Source: CAYOWK01 sp964407665 (lineage in GTDB: Bacteria > Pseudomonadota > Alphaproteobacteria > Caulobacterales > Hyphomonadaceae). Taken from it: a stretch of 64,000 nt of DNA. Positions within the stretch are counted from its first letter, which is position 1. Each line of letters opens with the position of its first letter. This document shows positions 55,560 through 64,000 of the stretch, one piece after another. Position numbers and translations under genes: made by a program. The stretch covers positions 1-64,000 of the forward strand of contig CAYOWK010000004.1 in the NCBI GenBank assembly GCA_964407665.1, in the 5' to 3' direction. Below the pieces are notes generated by a model. That model was not told the origin of the DNA. It worked only from the letters and a program-made list of their open reading frames with translations, and ran no database searches.

Positions 55560-57577
55560 TTGGCAAGAACCGCCGACTGCGACTGGGCTGTCTTCAGTAT
55601 GCCTTCGAGATCGGCCCTCGCCGTCGCTGCCTGGCCCACAAGGCGCGTCAGGTTCCGGCGGTTCGCCGAGGATACCGATGCGCCGTCCGTCTCCAGTTTC
55701 GCCGCTGTCGTGCGTGCGAGCGCGTCCAGGTCCTGGAGCTGCTTGTGCGCATCCTTCTTCTGCTTGCTCGCGAAGACAGTCGGACGCTTTACCGCCGCGA
55801 GCGCATGGATGGAGGCCGCCAGCGTCTGAACCTCGGCTGAGATCGATGCGAACTCCGCCCTCTTGCCCTTCGTGTAGATCTCGGCCGCGCCCGGCCGGAG
55901 AGCGGACAGGATACCGAAGGCCGTATGGATCTCCGGGAGCGCCCGGGCCGCGGTTGTGGGGTCAGGAGAAGCTGCATCGGCCAGGGCCGTCTCCAGCCGC
56001 TTCTGCGCCGAAGCGGCTTCATCGATCCGCCCCTTCAGCTCCTTCAGCTGTGTCGCGCTGAAGGCCTTGGGCTGACCGGCGCCTGCTGCGAAGTCGCCGT
56101 TCACGGCCTTGATCAGAACCTCGGCGTCCGGACCGACCGACTTGGCGTAGGCCGCTGCTGCAGCTGTTGAGAGGGCGCCGACCTGCTTCGCGATCTCCGT
56201 CTGCTGCGGGGCGTCCGGCGGCAGGCCGCCTGCCGACAGGACGAGCTGGTCAATGCTGGCGGCGGCGGCGCGCAGCGCCTGCACCTCGGGGTCGGGACGA
56301 CCGATCGAAGCGGCGGCGTCTGCAGCTGCAATCAGGGCGGGGCCCAGGTCCAGGTTGACCGTTTCCACCGCCGGAGCCGGCGCAGCAGGCGCCGCAACAG
56401 ACTCCACGACCGCCGCGTCGGGGGCTGCCGGCCCCTTCGGCATCAGCGCCATCCCGGCTGCGCCGCCAACGGCGATGACCGCCACGAGGCCGCCCGCTAG
56501 CACCAGAGGCAGCGTCGAACGCTTCTTCCGCGCTGGAGCAACCTCGGCCGGTTCGGCGCCGGCCGCAGCGGCCGGCGCTGCCGTCTCGATCTGAGCCTGG
56601 ATCGCTCGTGCGGCCTGCTGCGGCATGGGCTGCGCTATGCGCGTCATGTCGTCGAAGACCGGCGGCGGGGAGGCTTTGCGCGTCGTCCTGCCTTCCAGAT
56701 GGTCCAGCCACTCGCCGATGGATTGCGGCCGGTCGGCCGGCTTGATCTCCATGGCCCAGTCGATCGCTTCAAGCACGGCGCGTGAGAACCCTGCCGCCCC
56801 GGTCTCCGCCAGCGGCTGTCCGGCTCCCCCATGCAGGCGCTCCAGGACCTCGCCCGGCTTCTCGCCGGTGATGCACTGGTACATGGTCACGCCGAGGGCG
56901 TAGATGTCGGTCCAGGGGCCCTGGGGGAAGGTCCGCACATACTGTTCGATCGCGGCGTAGGGCGGGGTGTAGAAGGTGACCTTGGTGCTGGTGACCTGCC
57001 CGGCGTCGAAACGGGCCGACCCGAAATCGATCAGAACGGGTCTGTCCCCGTCGGCGACGAGGATGTTGGCAGGCTTGATGTCGCGGTGGAAAACTCCCGA
57101 GGCGTGGGCGCGATCCAGACCCTCGGCAACCGGCCTGATCAGCCCGACCAGCTCGGTCTCGGTGAACTTGCGGCCGTCCTTCAGCATCTGGCTGAGGCTG
57201 ACGCCGGATTCGAAATCCATCACCATGTAGGCGGTGCCGTTGATCTCGAAGAGGCTCCGCACACAGACGATATTTGGGTGACGCTCCGGCTTCGACAGGT
57301 TCCAGAGGATCTTGGCCTCTTCGACAAATTTCTGGAGGCCGTGCGCGTACAGCTCCTGCGAAGACGTATCGAGCGGGCTGACCGTGAGGTCGCCCTTTCG
57401 GTCGCTGATCGCCCCGGGCAGATATTCCTTGATGGCGACCGTTTCGCCGAAATAGACCCCGGCGCCCTTGTAGACGATCCCGAAGCCGCCAGAGCCCAGG
57501 ACGGACTCGATGCGCCACTCCCGGAGGATCGTGCCCACAGGCAACGCCTTCGAGTGATAAGGGAGTTCGTCCGCCAT
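55556..57577 (-). CDS. Membrane Ser/Thr protein kinase (PknB-like)
   Basis: This 673-residue protein has an N-terminal kinase domain: GSGGFGIVYKG, K50 in VAIKEYLP, HRDIKPANIL with D166 and IDFGSARF with D184. A basic/proline region, a single TM helix (about residues 370-392) and an Ala-rich, helix-forming extracellular part follow. ATG 57577 is used; the frame is open a little further. It converges on the HATPase gene and diverges from the PP2C gene, a classic kinase-phosphatase pair. The FHA-SpoIIE protein could read its phosphothreonines. Confidence 0.88.
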   Translation of the reverse strand: MADELPYHSKALPVGTILREWRIESVLGSGGFGIVYKGAGVYFGETVAIKEYLPGAISDRKGDLTVSPLDTSSQELYAHGLQKFVEEAKILWNLSKPERHPNIVCVRSLFEINGTAYMVMDFESGVSLSQMLKDGRKFTETELVGLIRPVAEGLDRAHASGVFHRDIKPANILVADGDRPVLIDFGSARFDAGQVTSTKVTFYTPPYAAIEQYVRTFPQGPWTDIYALGVTMYQCITGEKPGEVLERLHGGAGQPLAETGAAGFSRAVLEAIDWAMEIKPADRPQSIGEWLDHLEGRTTRKASPPPVFDDMTRIAQPMPQQAARAIQAQIETAAPAAAAGAEPAEVAPARKKRSTLPLVLAGGLVAVIAVGGAAGMALMPKGPAAPDAAVVESVAAPAAPAPAVETVNLDLGPALIAAADAAASIGRPDPEVQALRAAAASIDQLVLSAGGLPPDAPQQTEIAKQVGALSTAAAAAYAKSVGPDAEVLIKAVNGDFAAGAGQPKAFSATQLKELKGRIDEAASAQKRLETALADAASPDPTTAARALPEIHTAFGILSALRPGAAEIYTKGKRAEFASISAEVQTLAASIHALAAVKRPTVFASKQKKDAHKQLQDLDALARTTAAKLETDGASVSSANRRNLTRLVGQAATARADLEGILKTAQSQSAVLAN

Positions 57578-57657
57578 TTTCCGCCCCGATTTCTCATCGA
57601 AACTAGCGTGGGCGCTGCACACAAGCTAGTGTCCCTTGCGACTGTGTGGAGAGCGCT

Positions 57658-58374
57658 GTGAGACTTGAGGCGACATGGCGCACGCACCCGGGGCGAGTTC
57701 GTCGCGCCAATGAAGACGCAGTGTTTTGCGATAGCGGCCCAGGCATCTGGGCGGTGGCCGACGGCATGGGCGGACACGCGCACGGCGCCGAGGCCAGCGC
57801 AACGGTGGTCGAGGCCCTGGCGGCCATGCCCTCCGGTCTGTCGTTGAAGGCGATGGAGCAGGCCATCCGGCAGGCCATGGCCAGCGTCAACGAAAGGCTC
57901 GTCCAGCGCGGGCAGTCCCTGTCGCCGCCGCAGACCGTCGGCTCGACCATTGTCATCCTCTGCGTCGCGCAGGGCCGCTTCCTGTGCGGATGGGCGGGAG
58001 ACAGTCGCGCCTATCTGGTGCGCGCCGGCGAGTTCCGCCAGCTCAGCCGCGACCACACCCTCGTGCAGCAGCTTGTCGATGGAGGCCTTCTGACAGCAGC
58101 TGAAGCGGTCAACCACCCGGATGGACACATCATCACGCGGGCTGCGGGGGCGCAGGCGCGCCTCGAACTGGATTTCGTGAGCGGACCTGTCCTGCCCGGC
58201 GACACCTTCCTGCTGTGCAGCGACGGGCTCAGCCGCACGGCGACACCGGAAGAGCTGTTTGAGCGCAGCATCCTGCCAGACGCAGAGATCGCAGCCGAGA
58301 GCCTTCTCGATCTCGCGCTTCAGCGCGGCGCCCCCGACAATGTCTCGTTGATCCTCCTGCGCGCCTCGGCCTGA
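57658..58374 (+). CDS. PP2C-family protein Ser/Thr phosphatase
   Basis: This protein of about 238 residues has the PP2C motifs HPGRVRRANEDAV, IWAVADGMGGHAHG, GSTIVILCV, CGWAGDSRAYLV, LCSDGLSRT and GAPDNVSLILL, so all metal-binding Asp residues are present. GTG 57658 is favoured by GGAG 6 nt upstream; GTG 57646 adds four residues. It diverges from the kinase gene across about 80 bp and would reverse its phosphorylations in the cytoplasm. Confidence 0.88.
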   Translation: MRLEATWRTHPGRVRRANEDAVFCDSGPGIWAVADGMGGHAHGAEASATVVEALAAMPSGLSLKAMEQAIRQAMASVNERLVQRGQSLSPPQTVGSTIVILCVAQGRFLCGWAGDSRAYLVRAGEFRQLSRDHTLVQQLVDGGLLTAAEAVNHPDGHIITRAAGAQARLELDFVSGPVLPGDTFLLCSDGLSRTATPEELFERSILPDAEIAAESLLDLALQRGAPDNVSLILLRASA

Positions 58375-58642
58375 GTCCGCCGGCGGGCTGGCCATCCGCC
58401 TATCCGTCAGTGCAAGGTTGTCTGATATGGATCATGCCGCGTTGCGGCGGCGTCTGGCGGTTCGGTGAGTCCAGGGCCGGCCTGTCTCGACGAACTGCTG
58501 ACACTGCACATCAGTCCTGACCGCGGGGATTGGCCATCGACAGTTTCGTCGGCAACCGGCTGGCTGGCCCGGCCGGGGCACAATGAATTATTAAGCGGCG
58601 CGCTGAAATTTCTTCCTGTCCCGAGCCGGGGCGGGGGCCGAA

Positions 58643-61600
58643 ATGTCTTATCAGCAACTTAAGGCTTGTTTCGAACATATCGTCCCCGAGGAAACCGTGC
58701 TGCTTCTTGCGCGGTGGCGGTCCGCCGCTGCGATGACCGCGGGTCTGATTGTCGCCGCGCCGCTCGCACGCGCCGAAGAACGGCCGGTAATCAATGTCGA
58801 CACGCTTGCGCCTGACTCGAATGGCCTGATCGGCAGCTCCAACGTCCAGCTTATCCTGCACGGTGACTTGGCCGCGGCGAACGCCACATTCGCGGGCACG
58901 AATACGAAGGACATCAGCTCCGAGGTTCGACCGGGCCTCTCCACAGCCTTCTACCTGAGGCCGCTGGCCGGACTGGGCTTTGCAACAAGCGGCGTTCCTG
59001 CCGGTGAGGGGTTCGGGCGACTGATCGCGTCGGTGGCCGCAAGGATGCGCGGCGAGCCATACGACCTGCTTTCGGCAACGCTTGAGGGCGGTCCGCCGCC
59101 CAATGCGCCGGTCATCGACATAACGAACACCGCTTCGATCCGGACGCCCAACATTGCGGGCATTGAGGTCCTGTCCCTGGCTGGCAAGGGTGATGACGGG
59201 AGTGGCGGCAACCTCATCCATTCAGGGCATTCCGGCGATCCGGGCGATGATGGCGGCGATGTCCGGGTCATCAATTCCGGAACGATCACGTCCGGCGGAC
59301 CGGCGATCGCCGCCCGATCGATTGGAGGCGACGGCGGCCACGGCGGCGGCGGCGGGACATTCACCGGCGGCGGCGGCGCGGGGGTGGGCGGCAGCGGCGG
59401 CGATGTTGTTGTCGTCAACAAAGCCGGTGGGGAGCTGACCGTCACCGGTAACAGCGCGGCCGCAATTTCGGTTCGTTCAGTCGGCGGCAAAGGCGGTGAC
59501 GGAGGAGGCGGCGGAACGATTACGGGGTCCGGCACGGACGGGGCCGTCGGAGGCAACGGCGGAGACGTCTATGTAGGCAATGAAGGCCAGATCGATGCCT
59601 TTGGCGAGGTGTCTTCAGGGGTTCACGCTCTCAGCGTAGGCGGTGGCGGCGGCGGTGGCGGCGGCGGCGGGTGGATCGCAGGGCATAGCGGCGATGGCGG
59701 CGACGGCAACCACGGCGGCGATGCGTCGATCGATAACAGCGGCCAGATCACGACGCGTGGACAATGGTCCGCTGGCGTCTCCGTCGAGAGCGTTGGCGGC
59801 AACGGCGGAGACGGCGGATCATCTGCCGGAATCGTGGTCGCCATCGGGGCGTCGGGCGGCATCGGCGGCAACGGCGGAAAAACCTCCGTCGATGTCTCTG
59901 GAACAATCCGGACGGCGGGAGAGTCCTCGGCCGGCGCCTATGCGCATTCGGTTGGCGGCGGCGGCGGAGCGGGCGGCTCGGCGACCAGTTTCAGCGCTGG
60001 CGTAGGCATGGCGATTGGCGGCTCGGGCGGCGGAGGCGGCGCGGGCGGCGAGGTCGACATGGTGCTGACCGGGTCTGTCACCACGGCCAGGGGCGGCTCT
60101 GCCGGCATGGTGGCGCAATCCGTTGGCGGCGGCGGCGGCTCCGGCGGCACGGCGGCGGGCGTCAGTGTGGGCGCCGGTGTCTCCGCGCAGATGACGATCG
60201 GTGGCAGCGGCGGTTCGGGCGGCAACGGCGGCGCCGTCACTGTCGCGGTCCACAAGACAGGGACTATCGATACCGGCACGGCTGCGCCGGACGGGACGGC
60301 GACCGTGGTCGTGCAGGACAGCGTGGGCGCGCCCACGCGCGCGGTTCAGGTTCCTGCGGTCGAGATCTATGGCGCGCACGCGGTCGGCGTGCTCGCGCAA
60401 TCGATTGGCGGCGGCGGCGGCCATGGCGGTTCGGCGCTGTCGATATCGGCGTCGGCAGGCGAGGAAGGCAGCTTTGCCGCCTCGGTCGCGCTTGGCGGCA
60501 GCGGCGGCTCCGGCGGCAACGGGAATGGCGTCACGGTCACCAACGATGGAACGGTCAGGACGCGGGGATCTTCCGCCCAGGGGATCGTGGCCCAATCGGT
60601 CGGCGGCGGCGGCGGGAACGGCGGCAACGCCACGGCGGTGGCGGCCTCTGTGTCGGCCGGTTATTCCGCATCGGTGACGGTCGCGCTGGGCGGCAGCGGC
60701 GGCAGTGGCGGCGCCGGCAGCACGGTCAGCGTCACGAATACGGGCGCGATCGAGACGGTATCTGCCCTGTCGAACGGGGTGCTGGCGCAGTCGATCGGCG
60801 GCGGCGGCGGCAATGGCGGCCAGAGCGTGACGGTTGGGGCCTCGGGAGGCGAGCAGAGCGGCACGGTCGGCGTCACGCTGGGCGGCAAGGGCGGCAGGGG
60901 AAATACTGGCGGCGTCGCGTCATTCAACCAGGCCGCCAGCGGTTCAATCATTACGCACGGCAACGCTGCGGATGGCGTCATCGTACAGTCGGTGGGCGGC
61001 GGCGGCGGCAATGGCGGCGCGGCTCACAGCTATACCGCCAGCCTCGCCACCAGCCAGGGGGCCGAGCCAGGCTCCAAGGGCGGCAAGAGCCTGGACCTGA
61101 ATGTTGCGCTCGGCGGCGACGGCGGCAGCGGCGGCGCCGGACAGGCGGCGAACCTGACGGCTGCCGGCCTCATCACCACTTATGGCGACGGTTCGCGCGG
61201 CGCTGTCGTGCAGTCGGTAGGCGGTGGCGGCGGCACGGGCGGAAACGTATCCGAAGTCTCCCTCTCCGGCGCTGCGAACGGCGTGCCTTCGGACGATGGC
61301 AAGGACAAGAACACCGGAAAATCGGCCGCGATCAATGTCGGAATCGGCGGCAAGGGCGGTTCTGGCGATCATGGCGGAGCCGCGACCTTCACCGGCCAGG
61401 CGGGGCTGAAGCTGACGACCTATGGCGCGCAGGCCGATGGCGTGCTGGTGCAGTCGGTTGGCGGCGGCGGAGGAGCGGGCGGGAACGTGCACTCGGTGTC
61501 GTTTTCCACCATCGCCCCGGATTCGGCCTCGGCGCTGCCTAGCCCGCCGGGCCAGCAGTCAGGACTCAGCTCCCTCCCATTAGCAAACCCGACTGGCCAG

Positions 61601-64000
61601 AAACGCGGCACGGCGCTGGAAGCCAGCGTGGGCGTTGGCGGCAAGGGCGGCTACGGAAACAATGGCGGCAAGGCGGAAGCAAATCTTGCCAGCGGCGCGG
61701 CAGTGACCACCAGCGGCGTTGGCGCGCATGGCGTTGTCATCCAGTCTGTTGGCGGCGGCGGCGGACGCGGCGGGTCGGTCAACAATCTGAGCGCGTTTGG
61801 CTATCGCACCAAATCGCTGAACATCGGTGTCGGCGGCCATGGGGGCCTGAGCGGCGACGGCAAGGACGCGACCTTCAATGGCGGCGTGACCGCCGGTGCT
61901 CCGGCGCCGGTCGTTACGACGTCCGGCGATCATGCTCATGCGCTCGTGGTGCAGTCTGTTGGCGGCGGCGGCGGGGCTGGCGGTTCGGTGTCCTCCGCCA
62001 GGGTCGATGAGAGCTATGTCGCCCAGGGCAAGGGTGATCCCTACGCGGTCTCTGTTGGCGGCAGCGGCGGGGCCAGCGGCGCTGGCGGGACGGTCTCCCT
62101 GTCCGGCGACGTGACGCTGTCCACGACCGGTCAGCAGGCCTATGGCGTCCTCGCCCAGTCGATCGGCGGCGGCGGCGGCGACGTACACAGCAGCGGATCT
62201 GTGGATACCACGGGCCGATACTCGCTCAACATCGGCGGAAACGGCTCCGGCGGCGGCAATGGCGGTGCAGTGACCGTCAGCGGCGGCGGCGCCATCGCCA
62301 CGAGCGGCGCGCTGGCTCACGGTATTGTCGCCCAGTCAGTCGGCGGCGGCGGCGGTACGGCTGCGAACAGCACTGGCGACAGCGTCACGGCCCCCGCCAG
62401 CGGCAAGCTGGGCGCCACCATCACAATCGGCGGCTACAACAACAGCGGCGGCGAGGGCGGTCTCGTTACGGTGCGCCGAAGCGGCCAGATCGAGACGCAG
62501 GGCGCACACGCCGTTGGCCTACTCGCACAGTCGATCGGCGGCGGAGGCGGGGTTGGAAGCCTTGGGGCGCAGATGCTTGGCGACCCGCGTGCCGGGAACA
62601 CGGCGAACCTCTTCCTGGGCGCGTATGGGCGAGGCAGCGGCGGCAAGGTCGACATTTCCGACGCGGCGGCGGACGGCGTCGCGCAACGGCTGAACATCCT
62701 CACGCACGGCGCTGGCGCCCATGCGCTGTTTGCCCAGTCTGTGGGGTCAGGCGGCGGCCTGTTCCTGTCCAGCGATTCCAACGCCATCAATGTGACGGTT
62801 GCGGAGAACGGCGCGCTCGGCAAGAACGACAAGGCAATCTACGGCGCTGGCGGCGACGTGCGCGTGTCGTCCAGAGGCGAGCTCAAGACCACGGGCGATT
62901 TCGCGACCGGTATCTTCGCGATGTCTGCCAGCGGCGGAGCCGCTGTCGTCCAGACCGATACGGGACCAGTCATCCATGTCCGCGCGGATTCCCTGCAAGG
63001 CATGGGCGGATCCGTCACGATTGCGCAGTCCGGTAGTGTACGCACGGCGGGAACCGGTGGGCACGGCGTTCTCGCCTACGCCCAGAACGGCGGCGCCGGC
63101 GTCAACGTCTCGATCGACGGCCTGATCGAGACGCAAGGCGCAGGCGCCAATGGCGTGACGACCACCAATGCGGTCGTCGGGCAGTTGCAGGCGTTCCAGC
63201 GAACTCCCCTGGTGCTGGCGGCGCAACTCGGTGCGATAGCGGGTATCCCTGCGCCCGTCACAACCCGGATCACCGTCGGGAGACAGGGGATGGTCAGCGT
63301 AGGTGCTGCCAACGCGACTGCGATCTCGGTGGCCGACGCATGGCTCAGTACGCAGATCGATATCGGCGGCCAGGTGGCGAACCGCGCCGCCGCGAGCGAT
63401 GACATGGCCGTCGCCATCAACTCGACCAACAATGCGATCGGCGGTGCGGTCAACATCCTCGCAGGCGGTTCGGTCCTGGGGCGCCTGACCGGCTCCAACT
63501 ACAAGCTGAACCTGTCGGGAAGCCTGACGGGCAGCGTTGCCGGCGCGAGCGACTACGTCATCCGCCAGGGCGGGGTGCATACCCTCGTGGTTGATCCGGT
63601 AGGCGGGTTCGTGAACTCGATCCGCTCCAACATCCTCACATCCGATGGCGAGATCCGTCTCCGCCTGGCCAGCTTCGCCGACGTCCACAATCCGCAGGTT
63701 CTTGTGCACGCCGCGAGAGGGCTCGGCGATTTCGGCGTTGCAGATATCTCGAGTCCGCTGGCGGTGAACTTCGGGCTGGTGAAGACCGAGCCTGGCACGA
63801 TCATGCTGACCAGCGCGAAGGTGAACTTCGCTGGGGTCAACATGGACTCCAACTCCGAAGCGATTGCTGCATCGGCCGACGCCGTGGTGGCCCAGCTGGT
63901 CGCCGCCGGCGACCGCGGGGCGCCGGTCGACTTGCAGGTGAGGGATCACCTGCTCGCCGCCGCCAACTCGTGGACAGTCGGAGATCTCCAGACAGCGCTC
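58643..64000 (+). CDS. Giant glycine-rich repeat surface protein, autotransporter-like (5' part)
   Basis: An ATG at 58643 opens a frame of 1786 codons that is still open at the window end. An extended signal (MSYQQLKACFEHIVPEETV, then AAAMTAGLIVAAPLARAEE) is followed by about 1150 residues of glycine-rich beta-strand repeats with the motif A/V-Q-S-V/I-GGGGG-x-GG, and then a less repetitive part from about residue 1390. This looks like a right-handed beta-helix passenger of a type Va autotransporter, as seen in large Brucella and Bradyrhizobium proteins. The barrel domain, if present, is beyond the window. The 268-bp region upstream (58375-58642) shows no gene. Confidence 0.78.
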   Translation, partial: MSYQQLKACFEHIVPEETVLLLARWRSAAAMTAGLIVAAPLARAEERPVINVDTLAPDSNGLIGSSNVQLILHGDLAAANATFAGTNTKDISSEVRPGLSTAFYLRPLAGLGFATSGVPAGEGFGRLIASVAARMRGEPYDLLSATLEGGPPPNAPVIDITNTASIRTPNIAGIEVLSLAGKGDDGSGGNLIHSGHSGDPGDDGGDVRVINSGTITSGGPAIAARSIGGDGGHGGGGGTFTGGGGAGVGGSGGDVVVVNKAGGELTVTGNSAAAISVRSVGGKGGDGGGGGTITGSGTDGAVGGNGGDVYVGNEGQIDAFGEVSSGVHALSVGGGGGGGGGGGWIAGHSGDGGDGNHGGDASIDNSGQITTRGQWSAGVSVESVGGNGGDGGSSAGIVVAIGASGGIGGNGGKTSVDVSGTIRTAGESSAGAYAHSVGGGGGAGGSATSFSAGVGMAIGGSGGGGGAGGEVDMVLTGSVTTARGGSAGMVAQSVGGGGGSGGTAAGVSVGAGVSAQMTIGGSGGSGGNGGAVTVAVHKTGTIDTGTAAPDGTATVVVQDSVGAPTRAVQVPAVEIYGAHAVGVLAQSIGGGGGHGGSALSISASAGEEGSFAASVALGGSGGSGGNGNGVTVTNDGTVRTRGSSAQGIVAQSVGGGGGNGGNATAVAASVSAGYSASVTVALGGSGGSGGAGSTVSVTNTGAIETVSALSNGVLAQSIGGGGGNGGQSVTVGASGGEQSGTVGVTLGGKGGRGNTGGVASFNQAASGSIITHGNAADGVIVQSVGGGGGNGGAAHSYTASLATSQGAEPGSKGGKSLDLNVALGGDGGSGGAGQAANLTAAGLITTYGDGSRGAVVQSVGGGGGTGGNVSEVSLSGAANGVPSDDGKDKNTGKSAAINVGIGGKGGSGDHGGAATFTGQAGLKLTTYGAQADGVLVQSVGGGGGAGGNVHSVSFSTIAPDSASALPSPPGQQSGLSSLPLANPTGQKRGTALEASVGVGGKGGYGNNGGKAEANLASGAAVTTSGVGAHGVVIQSVGGGGGRGGSVNNLSAFGYRTKSLNIGVGGHGGLSGDGKDATFNGGVTAGAPAPVVTTSGDHAHALVVQSVGGGGGAGGSVSSARVDESYVAQGKGDPYAVSVGGSGGASGAGGTVSLSGDVTLSTTGQQAYGVLAQSIGGGGGDVHSSGSVDTTGRYSLNIGGNGSGGGNGGAVTVSGGGAIATSGALAHGIVAQSVGGGGGTAANSTGDSVTAPASGKLGATITIGGYNNSGGEGGLVTVRRSGQIETQGAHAVGLLAQSIGGGGGVGSLGAQMLGDPRAGNTANLFLGAYGRGSGGKVDISDAAADGVAQRLNILTHGAGAHALFAQSVGSGGGLFLSSDSNAINVTVAENGALGKNDKAIYGAGGDVRVSSRGELKTTGDFATGIFAMSASGGAAVVQTDTGPVIHVRADSLQGMGGSVTIAQSGSVRTAGTGGHGVLAYAQNGGAGVNVSIDGLIETQGAGANGVTTTNAVVGQLQAFQRTPLVLAAQLGAIAGIPAPVTTRITVGRQGMVSVGAANATAISVADAWLSTQIDIGGQVANRAAASDDMAVAINSTNNAIGGAVNILAGGSVLGRLTGSNYKLNLSGSLTGSVAGASDYVIRQGGVHTLVVDPVGGFVNSIRSNILTSDGEIRLRLASFADVHNPQVLVHAARGLGDFGVADISSPLAVNFGLVKTEPGTIMLTSAKVNFAGVNMDSNSEAIAASADAVVAQLVAAGDRGAPVDLQVRDHLLAAANSWTVGDLQTAL
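59310..62760 (+). repeat. Coding repeats with the QS[VI]GGGGGxGG motif
   Basis: About 18 copies of a block ending in H/A-x-V/I-x-x-x-S-V/I-G-G-x-G-G occur roughly every 45-110 residues, the first three degenerate (SIGGDGGHGG, SVGGKGGDGG, SVGGNGGDGG). At the DNA level this gives recurrent CAGTCGGT-GGCGGCGGCGG tracts. They are protein-level repeats in one open frame. Confidence 0.8.

Noticed and set aside
59764..61542. Long Arg-rich open frame (592 codons) on the plus strand
   Set aside because: It is a frame shadow of the glycine repeat protein: GGC repeats read as Arg/Ala/Trp-rich sequence. The true frame from 58643 has a signal peptide and regular repeats.
59310..62760. CRISPR-like spacing of GGCGGCGGCGG tracts
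   Set aside because: Repeat intervals are irregular, lengths are multiples of three and lie in one open protein frame; there are no conserved direct repeats with spacers of equal length and no cas genes.

Overview
The window is high-GC, gene-dense bacterial DNA. It most likely comes from an alphaproteobacterium of the Caulobacterales type (Caulobacteraceae or Hyphomonadaceae). The grounds are a full Caulobacter-style oxidative D-xylose (Weimberg) gene set with GGTAGCGCTACC-like operators, a TonB-Xanth-Caul type receptor followed by SapC, tryptophan-halogenase and cupin genes, and a large glycine-rich surface protein. No tRNA, rRNA, CRISPR array, insertion sequence or phage gene was recognised. 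All assignments come from reading the sequence; no database search was run.

Layout. 1-1184: the 3' end of a sugar ABC transporter substrate-binding protein. 1250-8295: a sulfide/persulfide module. It has a type I sulfide:quinone oxidoreductase, thioredoxin TrxC and a DUF2892 membrane protein on one strand. Divergent from these are a BigR/SqrR-like ArsR regulator, a rhodanese and an RND efflux pair. 8374-18651: a sulfatase/dehalogenase cluster with a DUF1330 protein, an MBL-fold hydrolase, a TetR regulator, a formylglycine-generating enzyme, two anchored sulfatases, a GST, a DJ-1/PfpI protein, a DUF4345 protein and a haloalkane dehalogenase. Four promoters here share a 17-bp inverted repeat, YGRCAY-N5-RTGYCA, with a purine-rich spacer. 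18660-21779: a spermidine-synthase-like protein and a cytochrome c/PQQ dehydrogenase, followed by about 670 bp of apparently decayed sequence.

22451-52076: a xylan/xylose utilisation locus. It holds an SGNH acetylesterase, a GntR regulator, aldose epimerase, xylonate dehydratase, an alpha-ketoglutarate-semialdehyde-type dehydrogenase, GH3, GH43, the XylX-XylB-MFS-XylC operon, a GH67 alpha-glucuronidase, a LacI-family regulator, the cupin/halogenase/SapC/TonB-receptor set and a second GH3. Nine copies of a 14-bp palindrome (consensus TGGTAGCGCTACCA) mark the promoters and point to one regulon under the LacI-family protein. Together the genes would import xylo-oligosaccharides, remove acetyl, glucuronyl and arabinosyl groups, cut them to xylose, and oxidise xylose to alpha-ketoglutarate.

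52132-58374: glutaminase, then a signalling island (FHA-SpoIIE phosphatase, STAS protein, HATPase anti-sigma-like protein, Ser/Thr kinase, PP2C phosphatase). 58643-64000: the N-terminal 1786 codons of a giant glycine-rich repeat surface protein that runs off the window.
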